From contig WYBS01000126.1 of the NCBI GenBank assembly GCA_011525755.1, positions 1-64,000 on the forward strand: 64,000 bases of DNA. The letters are read 5' to 3'. This document shows positions 33,045 through 41,488 of the stretch, one piece after another. A program made the translations under genes and the position numbers. Origin of the DNA: Planctomycetaceae bacterium. Its GTDB lineage: Bacteria > Planctomycetota > PLA2. Under the pieces are notes generated by a model. The model did no database searches. It was given only the letters and a program-made list of their open reading frames with translations, and was not told the origin of the DNA. How positions within the stretch are numbered: the stretch's first letter is position 1; the number at the start of each line of letters is the position of its first letter.

Positions 33045-33944
33045 ATGTCGCTCCTCGTGGTCGGCGCGCTCGCCTACGACACCGTCGAGACCCCCTCCGG
33101 GCGCGTCGACGACATCCTCGGCGGCGCCGCCACCTACTTCGCGGTCGGCGCGTCGTTCTTCGGGCCCGTGCGGCTCGTCGGCGTCGTCGGCGAGGACTTC
33201 AAGCACGAGCACAGGAAGCTCCTGCTCGACCAGGGGATCCTCCTCGACGGCCTCGAGGTCCGGAAGGGGAAGACCTTCCGCTGGTCCGGGCGCTACGCGG
33301 GCGACATGAACGTCGCGGAGACGATGGCCACGCACCTGAACGTGCTCGACGGCTACGAGCCGACGGTGCCCGAGGCCTTCCGGGACAGCCGGTTCCTCTT
33401 CCTCGCGAACGCGCCGCCGAGGACGCAGGCGCACGTCCTCGACAAGGTGCCGGGCGCCTTCACCGTGCTCGACACGATGAACTACTGGATCCAGGAGACG
33501 TGGGACGACCTGAACGAGATCCTGAAGCGCGTGGACATGCTCGTCTGCAACGACCAGGAGGCGCGCGCGCTCGCCGAGGACCACTCCCTCATCCGCGCCG
33601 GCCGGAAGCTCCTCAAGAAGGGGCCCAAGGTCGTCGTCGTGAAGAAGGGCGAGCACGGGGCGTTCCTCTGGGGCGAGGACTTCTTCCACGCGATCCCCGC
33701 CTATCCGCTCGAGCACGTCGTCGATCCGACGGGCGCGGGCGACAGCTTCGCGGGCGGCCTCGTCGGGTCGCTCGCGGCCTCGGGGTCGACGGACGAGCGC
33801 TCGCTCCGCCGCGCGATGATCATGGGGGCAGTCGTCGCGAGCTTCACGGTCGAGGACTTCTCGCTCCGGCGCCTCCGCGCGATCACCCGCGCGCAGGTCG
33901 ACGCCCGCTACGAGGAGTTCCTCGGGTTCACGGCGCACCCGTGA
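33045..33944 (+). CDS. PfkB-family carbohydrate/nucleoside kinase
   Basis: This is a 299-residue ribokinase-like enzyme. The N-terminal GGAATYFAVGASFFG and the C-terminal signature DPTGAGDSFAGG (the GAGD anion hole with the catalytic Asp) are intact, and VVVKKGEHGAFL precedes it as in this family. LDTMNYWIQETWDDLNEIL is typical of a planctomycete/acidobacterial subgroup of unknown substrate. The overlap with thpR (4 nt, GTGA) makes a short operon that may reach recA. Confidence 0.85.
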   Translation: MSLLVVGALAYDTVETPSGRVDDILGGAATYFAVGASFFGPVRLVGVVGEDFKHEHRKLLLDQGILLDGLEVRKGKTFRWSGRYAGDMNVAETMATHLNVLDGYEPTVPEAFRDSRFLFLANAPPRTQAHVLDKVPGAFTVLDTMNYWIQETWDDLNEILKRVDMLVCNDQEARALAEDHSLIRAGRKLLKKGPKVVVVKKGEHGAFLWGEDFFHAIPAYPLEHVVDPTGAGDSFAGGLVGSLAASGSTDERSLRRAMIMGAVVASFTVEDFSLRRLRAITRAQVDARYEEFLGFTAHP

Positions 33945-34474
33945 GGGCGTTCCTCGCGATCCCGCTGCCGGCAAAGCTCTGCGAGGAGCTCGCGGCGGTG
34001 GGGCGGGGGATCCTTGGGCTCCGGTCGCAGAAGGCCGGGACGATCCACCTGACGCTCCGGTTCCTCGGCGAGGTCCTTGACCCGGAGCCCGTTGCCGCCG
34101 CGGCGGCGGAGGTGGCGGCCCGCCATGCCCCCTTCGACGTGTCGCTCGTGGGGGTCGGCGCTTTTCCCGATCAAAGGCGGCCGAGGGTGGTGTGGGTGGG
34201 GCTCGGGGAGGGAGCGGGGGCCGCGGCATCTCTCGCGAAGGACCTCGACGACGCGGTCGCGGCCCTCGGGTTCCCCCGGGAGGAGCGGCCCTGGACGGCC
34301 CATATCACCCTCGGGAGGTTCCGGGACCGGCCCCCGAAGCCCCCCCAGTTCGACCCGCGGCGGGAGCTCGGCCGCGCCCGGGCCGACCGGATCATTCTTT
34401 TCCGGTCCGTTTTGACCCCGGAAGGCGCTCTCCATGAGGCTTTCCGGGAGATGTCCCTCCTCGGTGGTACGTAA
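33941..34474 (+). CDS. thpR: RNA 2',3'-cyclic phosphodiesterase (2H family)
   Basis: This 177-residue 2H phosphoesterase opens 2',3'-cyclic phosphates on RNA (formerly LigT, 2'-5' RNA ligase). Both catalytic motifs are present: HLTLRFLGE and, about 85 residues later, HITLGRF. VRAFLAIPLP is the usual N-terminus. The GTG start overlaps the kinase stop. A 14-mer variant at 34331 encodes RPPKPP. recA follows after 55 bp, an arrangement seen in other bacteria. Confidence 0.9.
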   Translation: MRAFLAIPLPAKLCEELAAVGRGILGLRSQKAGTIHLTLRFLGEVLDPEPVAAAAAEVAARHAPFDVSLVGVGAFPDQRRPRVVWVGLGEGAGAAASLAKDLDDAVAALGFPREERPWTAHITLGRFRDRPPKPPQFDPRRELGRARADRIILFRSVLTPEGALHEAFREMSLLGGT

Positions 34475-34529
34475 CCGGGTCGCGACTAATAAGAGGCGGC
34501 CCTTTTTCCCCGCCCGCGAGGAGTGACCC

Positions 34530-35618
34530 ATGGTTGGCCGGAACAATCTGCCTGCGCCGAAGGACGAATCGAAGAAGCGCGCGGAGGCGTTGAACTTCGC
34601 CCTCTCCCAGATCGAGAAGCAGTACGGGAAGGGGTCGATCATGCGGCTCGGCGACGGCCGCGCGATGGGCGTCGAGGGGATCTCGACGGGCGCGCTCTCG
34701 CTCGACATCGCGCTCGGGGGCTGGGGGGCGCCGCGCGGGCGCATCATGGAGATCTTCGGGCCGGAGTCGTCGGGCAAGACGACGCTCTGCAGCCACATCG
34801 TGGCCGAGGCGCAGAAGCGGGGCGGCGTGGCCGCGTTCATCGACGCGGAGAACGCCTACGACCCGGTCTACGCGAGCAAGATCGGCGTGAAGCTCGAGGA
34901 CCTGCTCATCTCGCAGCCGGACTCGGGCGAGCAGGCATTGGAGATCGCGGAGACGCTCGTGCGGTCGTCCGCGGTCGACGTGATCGTCGTCGACTCGGTC
35001 GCGGCGCTCGTCCCGAAGGCGGAGCTCGAAGGCGAGATGGGGGACCAGCACGTCGGCCTCCAGGCGCGGCTCATGAGCAAGGCGCTGCGGAAGCTCACGG
35101 GGGTGGTCCGGAACTCGAAGACCTGCTTCATCTTCACGAACCAGCTCCGCGAGAAGATCGGGGTGATGTTCGGCAGCCCGGAGACGACGCCGGGCGGCCG
35201 CGCGCTCAAGTACCACGCGTCGGTCCGGATCGACCTCAGGCGGATCGGCTCGATCAAGGAGGGCGAGACCGTCATCGGCAACCGCGTCCGCGCGAAGGTC
35301 GTGAAGAACAAGATCGCGCCGCCCTTCCGGCAGACGGAGTTCGACATCTTCTTCAACCGCGGGATCTGCCGCGAGGGCGATCTCATCGATCTCGGCGTCA
35401 ACAGCGGCGTGATCACGAAGCAGGGGACGTGGCTCAGCCACGGCAAGCTCCGGCTCGGCCAGGGCCGCGACCGCGCGCGCGCGTTCCTGCAGGAGAACCC
35501 CGACGTCGTGAAGGCGCTGACCGCGGAGGTGAACGCCGCGATCGGTGTCAGCGCCGCCGCGACGACCTCGCTCAGCGGCGCCGACGAGGCCGAGACCGCC
35601 GAGGCGCGCGCGGAGTAG
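34530..35618 (+). CDS. recA: Recombinase RecA
   Basis: This 362-residue ATPase forms filaments on single-stranded DNA for recombination and repair. Walker A is GPESSGKTT; the N-terminal [16 protein letters not shown] and the loop L2 region ([18 protein letters not shown]) are standard. The C-terminus ends in an Ala/Glu/Thr tail. GAGGAG (34518-34523) is 6 nt before the ATG. I looked for a LexA-type operator in the 55 bp upstream and saw none convincing. A hairpin follows the stop. Confidence 0.98.
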   Translation: MVGRNNLPAPKDESKKRAEALNFALSQIEKQYGKGSIMRLGDGRAMGVEGISTGALSLDIALGGWGAPRGRIMEIFGPESSGKTTLCSHIVAEAQKRGGVAAFIDAENAYDPVYASKIGVKLEDLLISQPDSGEQALEIAETLVRSSAVDVIVVDSVAALVPKAELEGEMGDQHVGLQARLMSKALRKLTGVVRNSKTCFIFTNQLREKIGVMFGSPETTPGGRALKYHASVRIDLRRIGSIKEGETVIGNRVRAKVVKNKIAPPFRQTEFDIFFNRGICREGDLIDLGVNSGVITKQGTWLSHGKLRLGQGRDRARAFLQENPDVVKALTAEVNAAIGVSAAATTSLSGADEAETAEARAE

Positions 35619-35631
35619 CGGCGAAACGCAT

Positions 35632-35661
35632 GCCCGGCACTTCCCGGAAGGAGTGCCGGGC
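35632..35661 (+). terminator. Hairpin after recA
   Basis: GCCCGGCACT (35632-35641) pairs with AGTGCCGGGC (35652-35661) over 10 bp with a 10-nt loop. No T tract follows, so termination is inferred from position. Confidence 0.5.
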
Positions 35662-35752
35662 GGGCCCATGCGGTACAAGGGAGGCATTACGTCCACACCG
35701 GAATCGCTCGCGGGCACGGGCCCGTCGCCGCGCGCGGCGACGCCTGACAGCC

Positions 35753-36406
35753 ATGCGTGACGGCGGGATCCAGCGCGGGGCGTTGAACATCGCCGACGCC
35801 CACGGCTGCCACACGGTCATCCTCTACGGCTCGAGGGCCCGCGGCGACGCCACGGAGGGGAGCGACGTCGATCTCGTGTGCATCCGCGAGGACGGTCCCG
35901 CGCTCCGGGACGCACGCCTCGTCGACGGCCTCTACTTCGACGCGTTCATCTACCCGGAGGGAGCGCTCGCACCGCCCGAGCCCTCGATGCTGCGGGTCCT
36001 TCCGGGAGTCGTCCTTCGGGAGCGCGACGGATTCGCCCAGGATCTCCTGACGCGGCTCAAGGAGATCCGCGACCGGGGCCCGGCGCCGCTCGCCGAGGAC
36101 GAGCGCACGGCGCGCGTCCTCTGGGCGCACAAGATGATCGAACGCATCCGAGGCAAGGCCGGCCCCGACGCGGACTACCGGAGGATGTCCCTCCTCACGA
36201 CCTCGCTTGAGGACTACTTCGCGCTCCGCGGCGCGTGGTTCCGGGGCTCGAAGGCGGCGTTCGCGTGGCTGCTCGACCACGACCCGGCGGCCCATGCCAT
36301 CTTCGAGAGGGCCATGCGCCCGGGAGCGGGCGACGCAGCGATCGCCGACCTCGTTCTCGCCGTCTACGGACGTCCGGCACTCGGGAGCGCAGGGCGGCCG
36401 GAGTAG
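35753..36406 (+). CDS. Nucleotidyltransferase-domain protein
   Basis: This 217-residue protein has an N-terminal minimal nucleotidyltransferase site: LYGSRARGDATEGSDVDLV (about 24-42) with two catalytic Asp and a later YFDAFIY strand giving a third acidic residue. The C-terminal half is helical (LWAHKMIERIRGKAG, RGSKAAFAWLLDHDP), like substrate-binding or HEPN-type helices. It may be a stand-alone MNT-like protein that adds nucleotides to a protein or tRNA. No antitoxin partner is adjacent. Confidence 0.8.
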   Translation: MRDGGIQRGALNIADAHGCHTVILYGSRARGDATEGSDVDLVCIREDGPALRDARLVDGLYFDAFIYPEGALAPPEPSMLRVLPGVVLRERDGFAQDLLTRLKEIRDRGPAPLAEDERTARVLWAHKMIERIRGKAGPDADYRRMSLLTTSLEDYFALRGAWFRGSKAAFAWLLDHDPAAHAIFERAMRPGAGDAAIADLVLAVYGRPALGSAGRPE

Positions 36407-36464
36407 CGGGTCTCGCGGGCCGCCCCCGGACCCCCCATCCTTCGCCCCGCGCGCGGCGCGGACT

Positions 36465-36470
36465 TATACT
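36465..36470 (+). promoter_or_regulatory. -10 box TATACT, leaderless arrangement
   Basis: It sits 7 nt before the alaS ATG, with no ribosome binding site in between. A variant 14-mer (GGGGGGTCCGGGGG on the minus strand) lies just upstream at 36423. Confidence 0.55.
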
Positions 36471-36477
36471 CCTCGCG

Positions 36478-39102
36478 ATGAGAGCCGACGAGCTGCGCGA
36501 GGCCTACCTCTCGTTCTTCGAGGGGAAAGGGCACACCCGCTACCCGAGCGACTCCCTCGTGCCGGCGAACGACCCGACGCTCCTCTTCACGGGCGCCGGC
36601 ATGAACCAGTTCAAGGAGATGTTCCTCGGCGTCGGCAACCTGCCGTTCAAGCGCGCGACCACGTCCCAGAAGTGCTTCCGCACGGGCGACCTCGACAACG
36701 TCGGCAAGACCTACTACCACCACACGTTCTTCGAGATGCTCGGGAACTTCAGCTTCGGCGACTACTTCAAGCGCGAAGGCATCCTCTGGCAGTGGGAGTT
36801 CCTGACGAAGGTCCTCCGCATCCCGGTCGATCGCCTCTGGGTCTCCGTCTACAAGGACGACGAGGAGGCGTTCTCGGTCTGGGAGAAGGAGGTGAGGATC
36901 GGACGCGAGCGGATCTGGCGCATGGGGGCGAAGGACAACTTCTGGCCGGCGAACGCGCCCGAGGAGGGCCCGAACGGCCCCTGCGGCCCCTGCTCGGAGA
37001 TCTTCTTCGACTTCGGATCGCCCGGCAAGGAGGGCGATCCCGAGGCGAAGCGCTACTGCGAGATCGGGAACATCGTCTTCACGCAGTTCAACCGCGTCGG
37101 GAGGAACGACCTCCAGCCGCTGAAACAGAGGAACATCGACACCGGGATGGGCTTCGAGCGGATCCTCGCGGTCCTCTGCGGCCAGCGGAGCAACTTCGAG
37201 ACGGAGCTCTTCCGGCCGATCATCGACGAGGTCGCGCGGATCGCGGGGAAGACGTACGCCTACGAGGACCCGCTCGGCCCGCAGTTCCGCCGGATCGCGG
37301 ACCACGTCCGCGCCGGCGTCTTCCTCGTCGCCGACGGCGTGAAGCCGTCGAACGAGGGCCGCGGCTACGTCGCGCGCCGCGTCCTCCGCCGCGCGATCCG
37401 CGACGGGATCGCGCTCGGGATCAATAGGCCGTTCCTCGAGAAGCTCGTCCCGACGATCGTCGGCATCATGGGCCGCGCGTACCCGGAGGTGAAGTCGGCG
37501 GAGCAGGCGGCGACCGCGTTCCTGCGCGCCGAGGACGAGAAGTTCCGGGAGACCTACCACACGGGGATCGAGCTCCTCGAACGCGAACTGAGGGGGCTCC
37601 GGGGGCAGACGCTCAAGGGCGAGACCGCCTTCGTCCTCTACGACTCCCACGGGTTCCCCTACGAGCTCTGCGAGGAGATCTGCGCCGAGAAGGGCATCAA
37701 GGTCGACCGCGCCGGGTTCGACCGCGAGATGGAGAAGCAGCGCGCCCGGAGCCGCGAGGGCTCCACGATGGGCGGCGAGGTGTTCGTCGCGACCGCGCTC
37801 ACCGCGCTCAAGAAGAGCGTCGCGGAGACGGAGTTCACGGGCTACGAGCGCGAGGAGGCGGAGTCGACGGCCGAGGCGGTCATCCGCGGCGAGACGCCCG
37901 TCGACGAGATCGCGGCGAAGGACGGCGACACGCGCATCCTCGCGAAGGCCACGCCCTTCTACTCCGAGTCCGGGGGGCAGGTGGGGGACCAGGGCGAGAT
38001 CAAGGGGCCGCGCGGCAGGTTCCGCGTCACCGACACGAAGAGGATCGAGGGCTACGTCTTCCACTACGGAAGGGTCGAGGAGGGATCGATCCGCCGCGGG
38101 GACAGGCTCGAGCTGCGCGTCGACCGGCGCCGCCGCTCCGGGATCCGCCGCAACCATTCGGCCACGCACCTCCTTCACGCGGCATTGCGGACGATCCTCG
38201 GCAAGCACGTCACGCAGGCGGGCTCGCTCGTCGCGCCCGACCGGCTCCGCTTCGACTTCACCCACCCGAAGGCCGTCACGCAAGAGGAGCTCCTTGCGAT
38301 CGAGGATTGGGTGCAGGAGGAGATCCTCCTGAACTCCGAGGTCACGACCGAGCGCATGGAGACCACGAAGGCGAAGGCGATGGGCGCGATGGCGCTCTTC
38401 GGCGAGAAGTACGGCGACGTCGTCCGCGTCGTCCGGATCGGCGACCACTCCCTCGAGCTCTGCGGCGGCACGCACGTCGGAAGGAGCGCGGAGATCGGGA
38501 CCGCGCTCGTCACCTCGGAGGGAGGGGTCGCTGCCGGCGTCCGCCGGATCGAGATGATCTCCGGCGGCGGGGCGTTCGCCCTCGCCCGGGCTCAGCGCGG
38601 GACCCTCCGGGATCTCGCGGCGGCGCTCAAGACGCAGCCCGAGTCGCTCGACCAGCGCGTCGAGGCGCTCCAGCGGGAGCTGAAGGAGCTCCGGAAACGC
38701 GACATGGAGCAGGCGAAGTCGAGCGGGCTCGCGGCCCTTGAGGGGCTCGTCAAGGGCGCCGTCGCCGCGAAGGGCGTCAAGGTCGTCGCGGGCGTCGTCG
38801 ACGGCGACGACCCCGGGGCGCTCCGGACGCTCTCGGACGCGATCCGGCAGCAGGTGGGGGAGTCGGTCCTCCTTCTCGCGGGCCGCGGCAAGGAGCGGTC
38901 GTCGCTCCTCGCGACCGCGTCCGACGGCGCCGTGAAGCGCGGCGTCAAGGCGGGCGACGTCCTCCGGGGCCTCGCGGAGCGGGTCGGCGGCAAGGGAGGC
39001 GGGAAGCCGCAGATGGCGCAGGGCCAGGCGCCCGCCGCGGCGGCCCTCGAGGCGGCGCTCGACGCCGCCCGCGACGAGGTCGTCGCGCTCCTCTCGCGGT
39101 AG
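36478..39102 (+). CDS. alaS: Alanyl-tRNA synthetase
   Basis: This 874-residue class II synthetase charges tRNA-Ala (and tmRNA). Domains in order are the catalytic domain (about 1-240: TLLFTGAGMNQFKEMF, TYYHHTFFEMLGNFSFGDYF), the tRNA-recognition helices, the editing domain (about 555-710) with zinc motif HSATHLLHAAL, and further downstream C.GGTH in LELCGGTHVG, then the C-Ala domain. The length equals E. coli AlaRS (876). The 14-mer at 37592 encodes RGLRG with no length change relative to E. coli. Confidence 0.97.
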   Translation: MRADELREAYLSFFEGKGHTRYPSDSLVPANDPTLLFTGAGMNQFKEMFLGVGNLPFKRATTSQKCFRTGDLDNVGKTYYHHTFFEMLGNFSFGDYFKREGILWQWEFLTKVLRIPVDRLWVSVYKDDEEAFSVWEKEVRIGRERIWRMGAKDNFWPANAPEEGPNGPCGPCSEIFFDFGSPGKEGDPEAKRYCEIGNIVFTQFNRVGRNDLQPLKQRNIDTGMGFERILAVLCGQRSNFETELFRPIIDEVARIAGKTYAYEDPLGPQFRRIADHVRAGVFLVADGVKPSNEGRGYVARRVLRRAIRDGIALGINRPFLEKLVPTIVGIMGRAYPEVKSAEQAATAFLRAEDEKFRETYHTGIELLERELRGLRGQTLKGETAFVLYDSHGFPYELCEEICAEKGIKVDRAGFDREMEKQRARSREGSTMGGEVFVATALTALKKSVAETEFTGYEREEAESTAEAVIRGETPVDEIAAKDGDTRILAKATPFYSESGGQVGDQGEIKGPRGRFRVTDTKRIEGYVFHYGRVEEGSIRRGDRLELRVDRRRRSGIRRNHSATHLLHAALRTILGKHVTQAGSLVAPDRLRFDFTHPKAVTQEELLAIEDWVQEEILLNSEVTTERMETTKAKAMGAMALFGEKYGDVVRVVRIGDHSLELCGGTHVGRSAEIGTALVTSEGGVAAGVRRIEMISGGGAFALARAQRGTLRDLAAALKTQPESLDQRVEALQRELKELRKRDMEQAKSSGLAALEGLVKGAVAAKGVKVVAGVVDGDDPGALRTLSDAIRQQVGESVLLLAGRGKERSSLLATASDGAVKRGVKAGDVLRGLAERVGGKGGGKPQMAQGQAPAAAALEAALDAARDEVVALLSR
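37592..37605 (+). repeat. 14-mer GGGGGCTCCGGGGG, copy 7
   Basis: An exact copy is inside alaS, at a surface segment preceding TLKGETAFVLYD. Confidence 0.85.
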
Positions 39103-39171
39103 CGGTGGCGGTACGGGTCCCTGCCGGGCGGCCGGGGCTCTTCCGCGGAGCCCGGGCGGCGGGCCTTCCTG

Positions 39172-39185
39172 CCCCCGGAGCCCCC
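39172..39185 (-). repeat. 14-mer GGGGGCTCCGGGGG, copy 8
   Basis: It lies in the 199-bp spacer between alaS and rpmF. Confidence 0.85.
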
Positions 39186-39256
39186 TCGTTTCTGCCACGG
39201 AGGGCGGCCGATGGCGCCCCTGCCCTGCCGAAATGAGCCCGGTACCGTCCGCGAGT

Positions 39257-39285
39257 TTGACAGCCCTCCCTCCCGCGGATAACGT
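39257..39285 (+). promoter_or_regulatory. Sigma70-type promoter of the rpmF-fab operon
   Basis: A perfect -35 TTGACA (39257-39262) is followed after exactly 17 bp by TAACGT (39280-39285). A start near 39292 leaves a leader of about 10 nt. That leader falls in the hairpin GCGGGG-CTT-CCCCGC (39286-39300) touching the ATG, with no ribosome site. Confidence 0.7.
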
Positions 39286-39301
39286 GCGGGGCTTCCCCGC
39301 C

Positions 39302-39481
39302 ATGTCAGTCCCCAAGAGGAAGAAATCCAAGGCGCGGACGCGCTCGCGAAGGGCCCACCAGGCGCTCGTGATGCCGCAGCTGCGCCCCTGCCCGCGCTGC
39401 GGCTACAAGCGGCTCCCGCACCGGATCTGCACCCAGTGCGGCTACTACAACGAGAAGGTCCAGCTCGAGACCGAGGAGTGA
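39302..39481 (+). CDS. rpmF: Ribosomal protein L32
   Basis: This 59-residue protein of the large ribosomal subunit begins MSVPKRKKSKARTRSRRAHQ. Zinc-ribbon cysteines lie in CPRCGYKRL and CTQCGYY. Its position before fatty-acid genes is conserved in many bacteria. The stop overlaps the fabD GTG. An in-frame upstream ATG at 39233 is rejected because it lies before the promoter. Confidence 0.95.
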   Translation: MSVPKRKKSKARTRSRRAHQALVMPQLRPCPRCGYKRLPHRICTQCGYYNEKVQLETEE

Positions 39482-40440
39482 CCGGAGCCTTGGGAGCGGC
39501 AGCGCCTTCCCTCGAGCGCTCGACGAGGATCGCCCTCCTGTGCCCCGGCCAAGGCGCGCAGAGCGTCGGCATGGGCGTACCGTGGGCGCAGCGCTCCGCG
39601 AGCGCCCGGAAGGTGTTCGCCCGCGCCTCCGAGATCCTCGGCTTCGACCTCCTGCGGCTCTGCGCGGAGGGTCCCGCCTCCGAGCTCACGAGGACCGACG
39701 TCTGCCAGCCGGCGATCCTCGCCACCTCCGCCGCGTGCCTCGCGGCGCTCGAGGAGGAGGGGCGGATCGACCCCGGAGAGGTGCACGTCGCGCTCGGGCT
39801 CTCGCTCGGCGAGTACACGGCGCTCCACGCGGCCGGGGTCCTCGGGCTCGAGGACGCGGTGAAGCTCGTCCGCCTCCGCGGCGTCGCGATGCAGGAGGCG
39901 AGCGACAAGGTCGCGTCCGGGATGACGAGCGTCATCGGCATCTCGCCCGAGGAGGCGGCGGAGGTCTCCGCCGCGGCCACGAAGGACGGCGGCGTCTGCG
40001 TCGTCGCGAACCTCAACTCGCCGGGGCAGGTCGTCCTCTCCGGCGACAAGGAGGCGCTCGCGCGCGCCGAGGCGATCGCCGCCGAGCGGGGGTTCCGGCG
40101 CTCCGTGCGGCTCGACGTCGCGGGCGCGTTCCACTCCCCGCTCATGGAGCCGGCCCGCCGGAAGCTCGAGGAGGCGATCGCGTCGACCGAGTTCCGGAAG
40201 CCGCGGTTCCCCGTCATCGGCAACGTCGACGGCAAACCCGCGACGGACCCCGCGGTCCTGCGGAAGAACCTCGTGCGCCAGCTCACGTCGCCGGTGCTCT
40301 TCGAGGCCTCGCTCCGCCGCGCGATCGCGGACGGCGCCTCGAAGTTCGTGGAGCTCTCGCCCGGCCGTGTCCTCTGCGGCCTCGTGAAGAAGATCGACCG
40401 GACGCTCCCGCGCGAGGCGTCCGACGGAGGCGAGTCATGA
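39478..40440 (+). CDS. fabD: Malonyl-CoA:ACP transacylase
   Basis: This 320-residue enzyme moves malonyl from CoA to acyl carrier protein. The active site is ALGLSLGEYTAL: the nucleophilic Ser is kept, and the residue before it is Leu rather than the common His. LLCPGQGAQ starts the domain, and AGAFHSPLM carries the catalytic His. The GTG start overlaps the rpmF stop, and the stop overlaps the fabG ATG, so the three genes are translationally coupled. Confidence 0.94.
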   Translation: MTGALGAAAPSLERSTRIALLCPGQGAQSVGMGVPWAQRSASARKVFARASEILGFDLLRLCAEGPASELTRTDVCQPAILATSAACLAALEEEGRIDPGEVHVALGLSLGEYTALHAAGVLGLEDAVKLVRLRGVAMQEASDKVASGMTSVIGISPEEAAEVSAAATKDGGVCVVANLNSPGQVVLSGDKEALARAEAIAAERGFRRSVRLDVAGAFHSPLMEPARRKLEEAIASTEFRKPRFPVIGNVDGKPATDPAVLRKNLVRQLTSPVLFEASLRRAIADGASKFVELSPGRVLCGLVKKIDRTLPREASDGGES

Positions 40441-41168
40441 GCGAGCTCTCCGGCAAGGTGGCGCTCGTCACCGGAGGATCCCGCGGCATCGGCCGCGCGA
40501 TCGTGAAGACGCTCCTCGACGGGGGCGCGAAGGTGGCGCTCACCGCGACGACCGCGGAGCGGGCCGCGGGGGCCGCCGGGTCGTTCGAGTCCCCTGGGGT
40601 CCGGGGGTACGCGGGCACGGCGAAGGAGGTGGCGGAGGGGGTCCTCAAGGACTTCGGCCGCTGCGATATCGCCGTCCTGAACGCCGGGGTCACGCGGGAC
40701 CAGCTCGCCTTGGGGATGCCCGAGGAGGACTGGGACCTCGTCCTCGACACGAACCTGAAGGCCGCCTTCCAGATGGTGCAGGCCCTCTACCGCTCCTTCA
40801 TGAAGCAGCGGGGGGGCCGTATCATCGCGATCTCGTCGGTCGTGGGGCTCACCGGGAACGCCGGGCAGACCAACTATGCGGCGAGCAAGGGGGGCCTTGT
40901 CTCTCTGATGCGCTCGTTCGCGAAGGAGCTCGGCTCGAGGAACGTCACGGCCAACGTCGTGGCGCCCGGCTTCATCGCGACGGACATGACGAGAAACCTC
41001 GGGGACGAAGTGGCCCAGCTGGCCGCCAAGGCGACGCCGCTCAAGCGGATCGGCACCCCCGAGGACGTGGCTGCCGTCGTGCGCTTCCTCGCGTCCGACG
41101 CGGCCTCGTACGTGACGGGCCAGGTGATCGCGGTCGACGGGGGGATGACCCTCGGCGGAGGCTGGTAG
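40437..41168 (+). CDS. fabG: 3-oxoacyl-ACP reductase
   Basis: This 243-residue short-chain dehydrogenase reduces 3-oxoacyl-ACP with NADPH. The cofactor motif GGSRGIG, the NAG motif (LNAGV) and the catalytic Ser-Tyr-Lys (ISSVVGLTGNAGQTNYAASK) are all present, as is the C-terminal VDGGM. The acpP gene follows after 63 bp with its own ribosome site. Confidence 0.95.
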   Translation: MSELSGKVALVTGGSRGIGRAIVKTLLDGGAKVALTATTAERAAGAAGSFESPGVRGYAGTAKEVAEGVLKDFGRCDIAVLNAGVTRDQLALGMPEEDWDLVLDTNLKAAFQMVQALYRSFMKQRGGRIIAISSVVGLTGNAGQTNYAASKGGLVSLMRSFAKELGSRNVTANVVAPGFIATDMTRNLGDEVAQLAAKATPLKRIGTPEDVAAVVRFLASDAASYVTGQVIAVDGGMTLGGGW

Positions 41169-41231
41169 GAAGGAAGGGGCCGGGATATCCTGTCGCGGCG
41201 TTTCCGCGGCTCCATCATTCGGGAGATAGGC

Positions 41232-41480
41232 ATGGCGGAGGAACTGAAGAACATCGACGAGCGTGTCAAGGAGATCGTCTGCGAGCAGATGGGCGCGGCC
41301 CGTGACAAGATCACGGACGAGACGTCGTTCATCCAGGACCTCGGGGCGGACTCCCTCGACACGGTCGAGCTCGTGATGGAGTTCGAGGACGAGTTCGACT
41401 TGAACATCCCCGACGAGGACGCGGAGAAGATCCAGACCGTCGGCGACGCGATCAAGTACATCAAGTCGCACGTGAAGTAG
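41232..41480 (+). CDS. acpP: Acyl carrier protein
   Basis: This 82-residue acidic protein carries fatty-acyl chains on a phosphopantetheine attached to Ser in [13 protein letters not shown]. The helices around it ([36 protein letters not shown]) are canonical. It is preceded by GGGAGAT. Confidence 0.97.
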   Translation: MAEELKNIDERVKEIVCEQMGAARDKITDETSFIQDLGADSLDTVELVMEFEDEFDLNIPDEDAEKIQTVGDAIKYIKSHVK

Positions 41481-41488
41481 GCCGCCCG

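Noticed and set aside
34475-34529. LexA (SOS) operator upstream of recA
   Set aside because: No palindrome of the known LexA types is visible in the 55-bp spacer.
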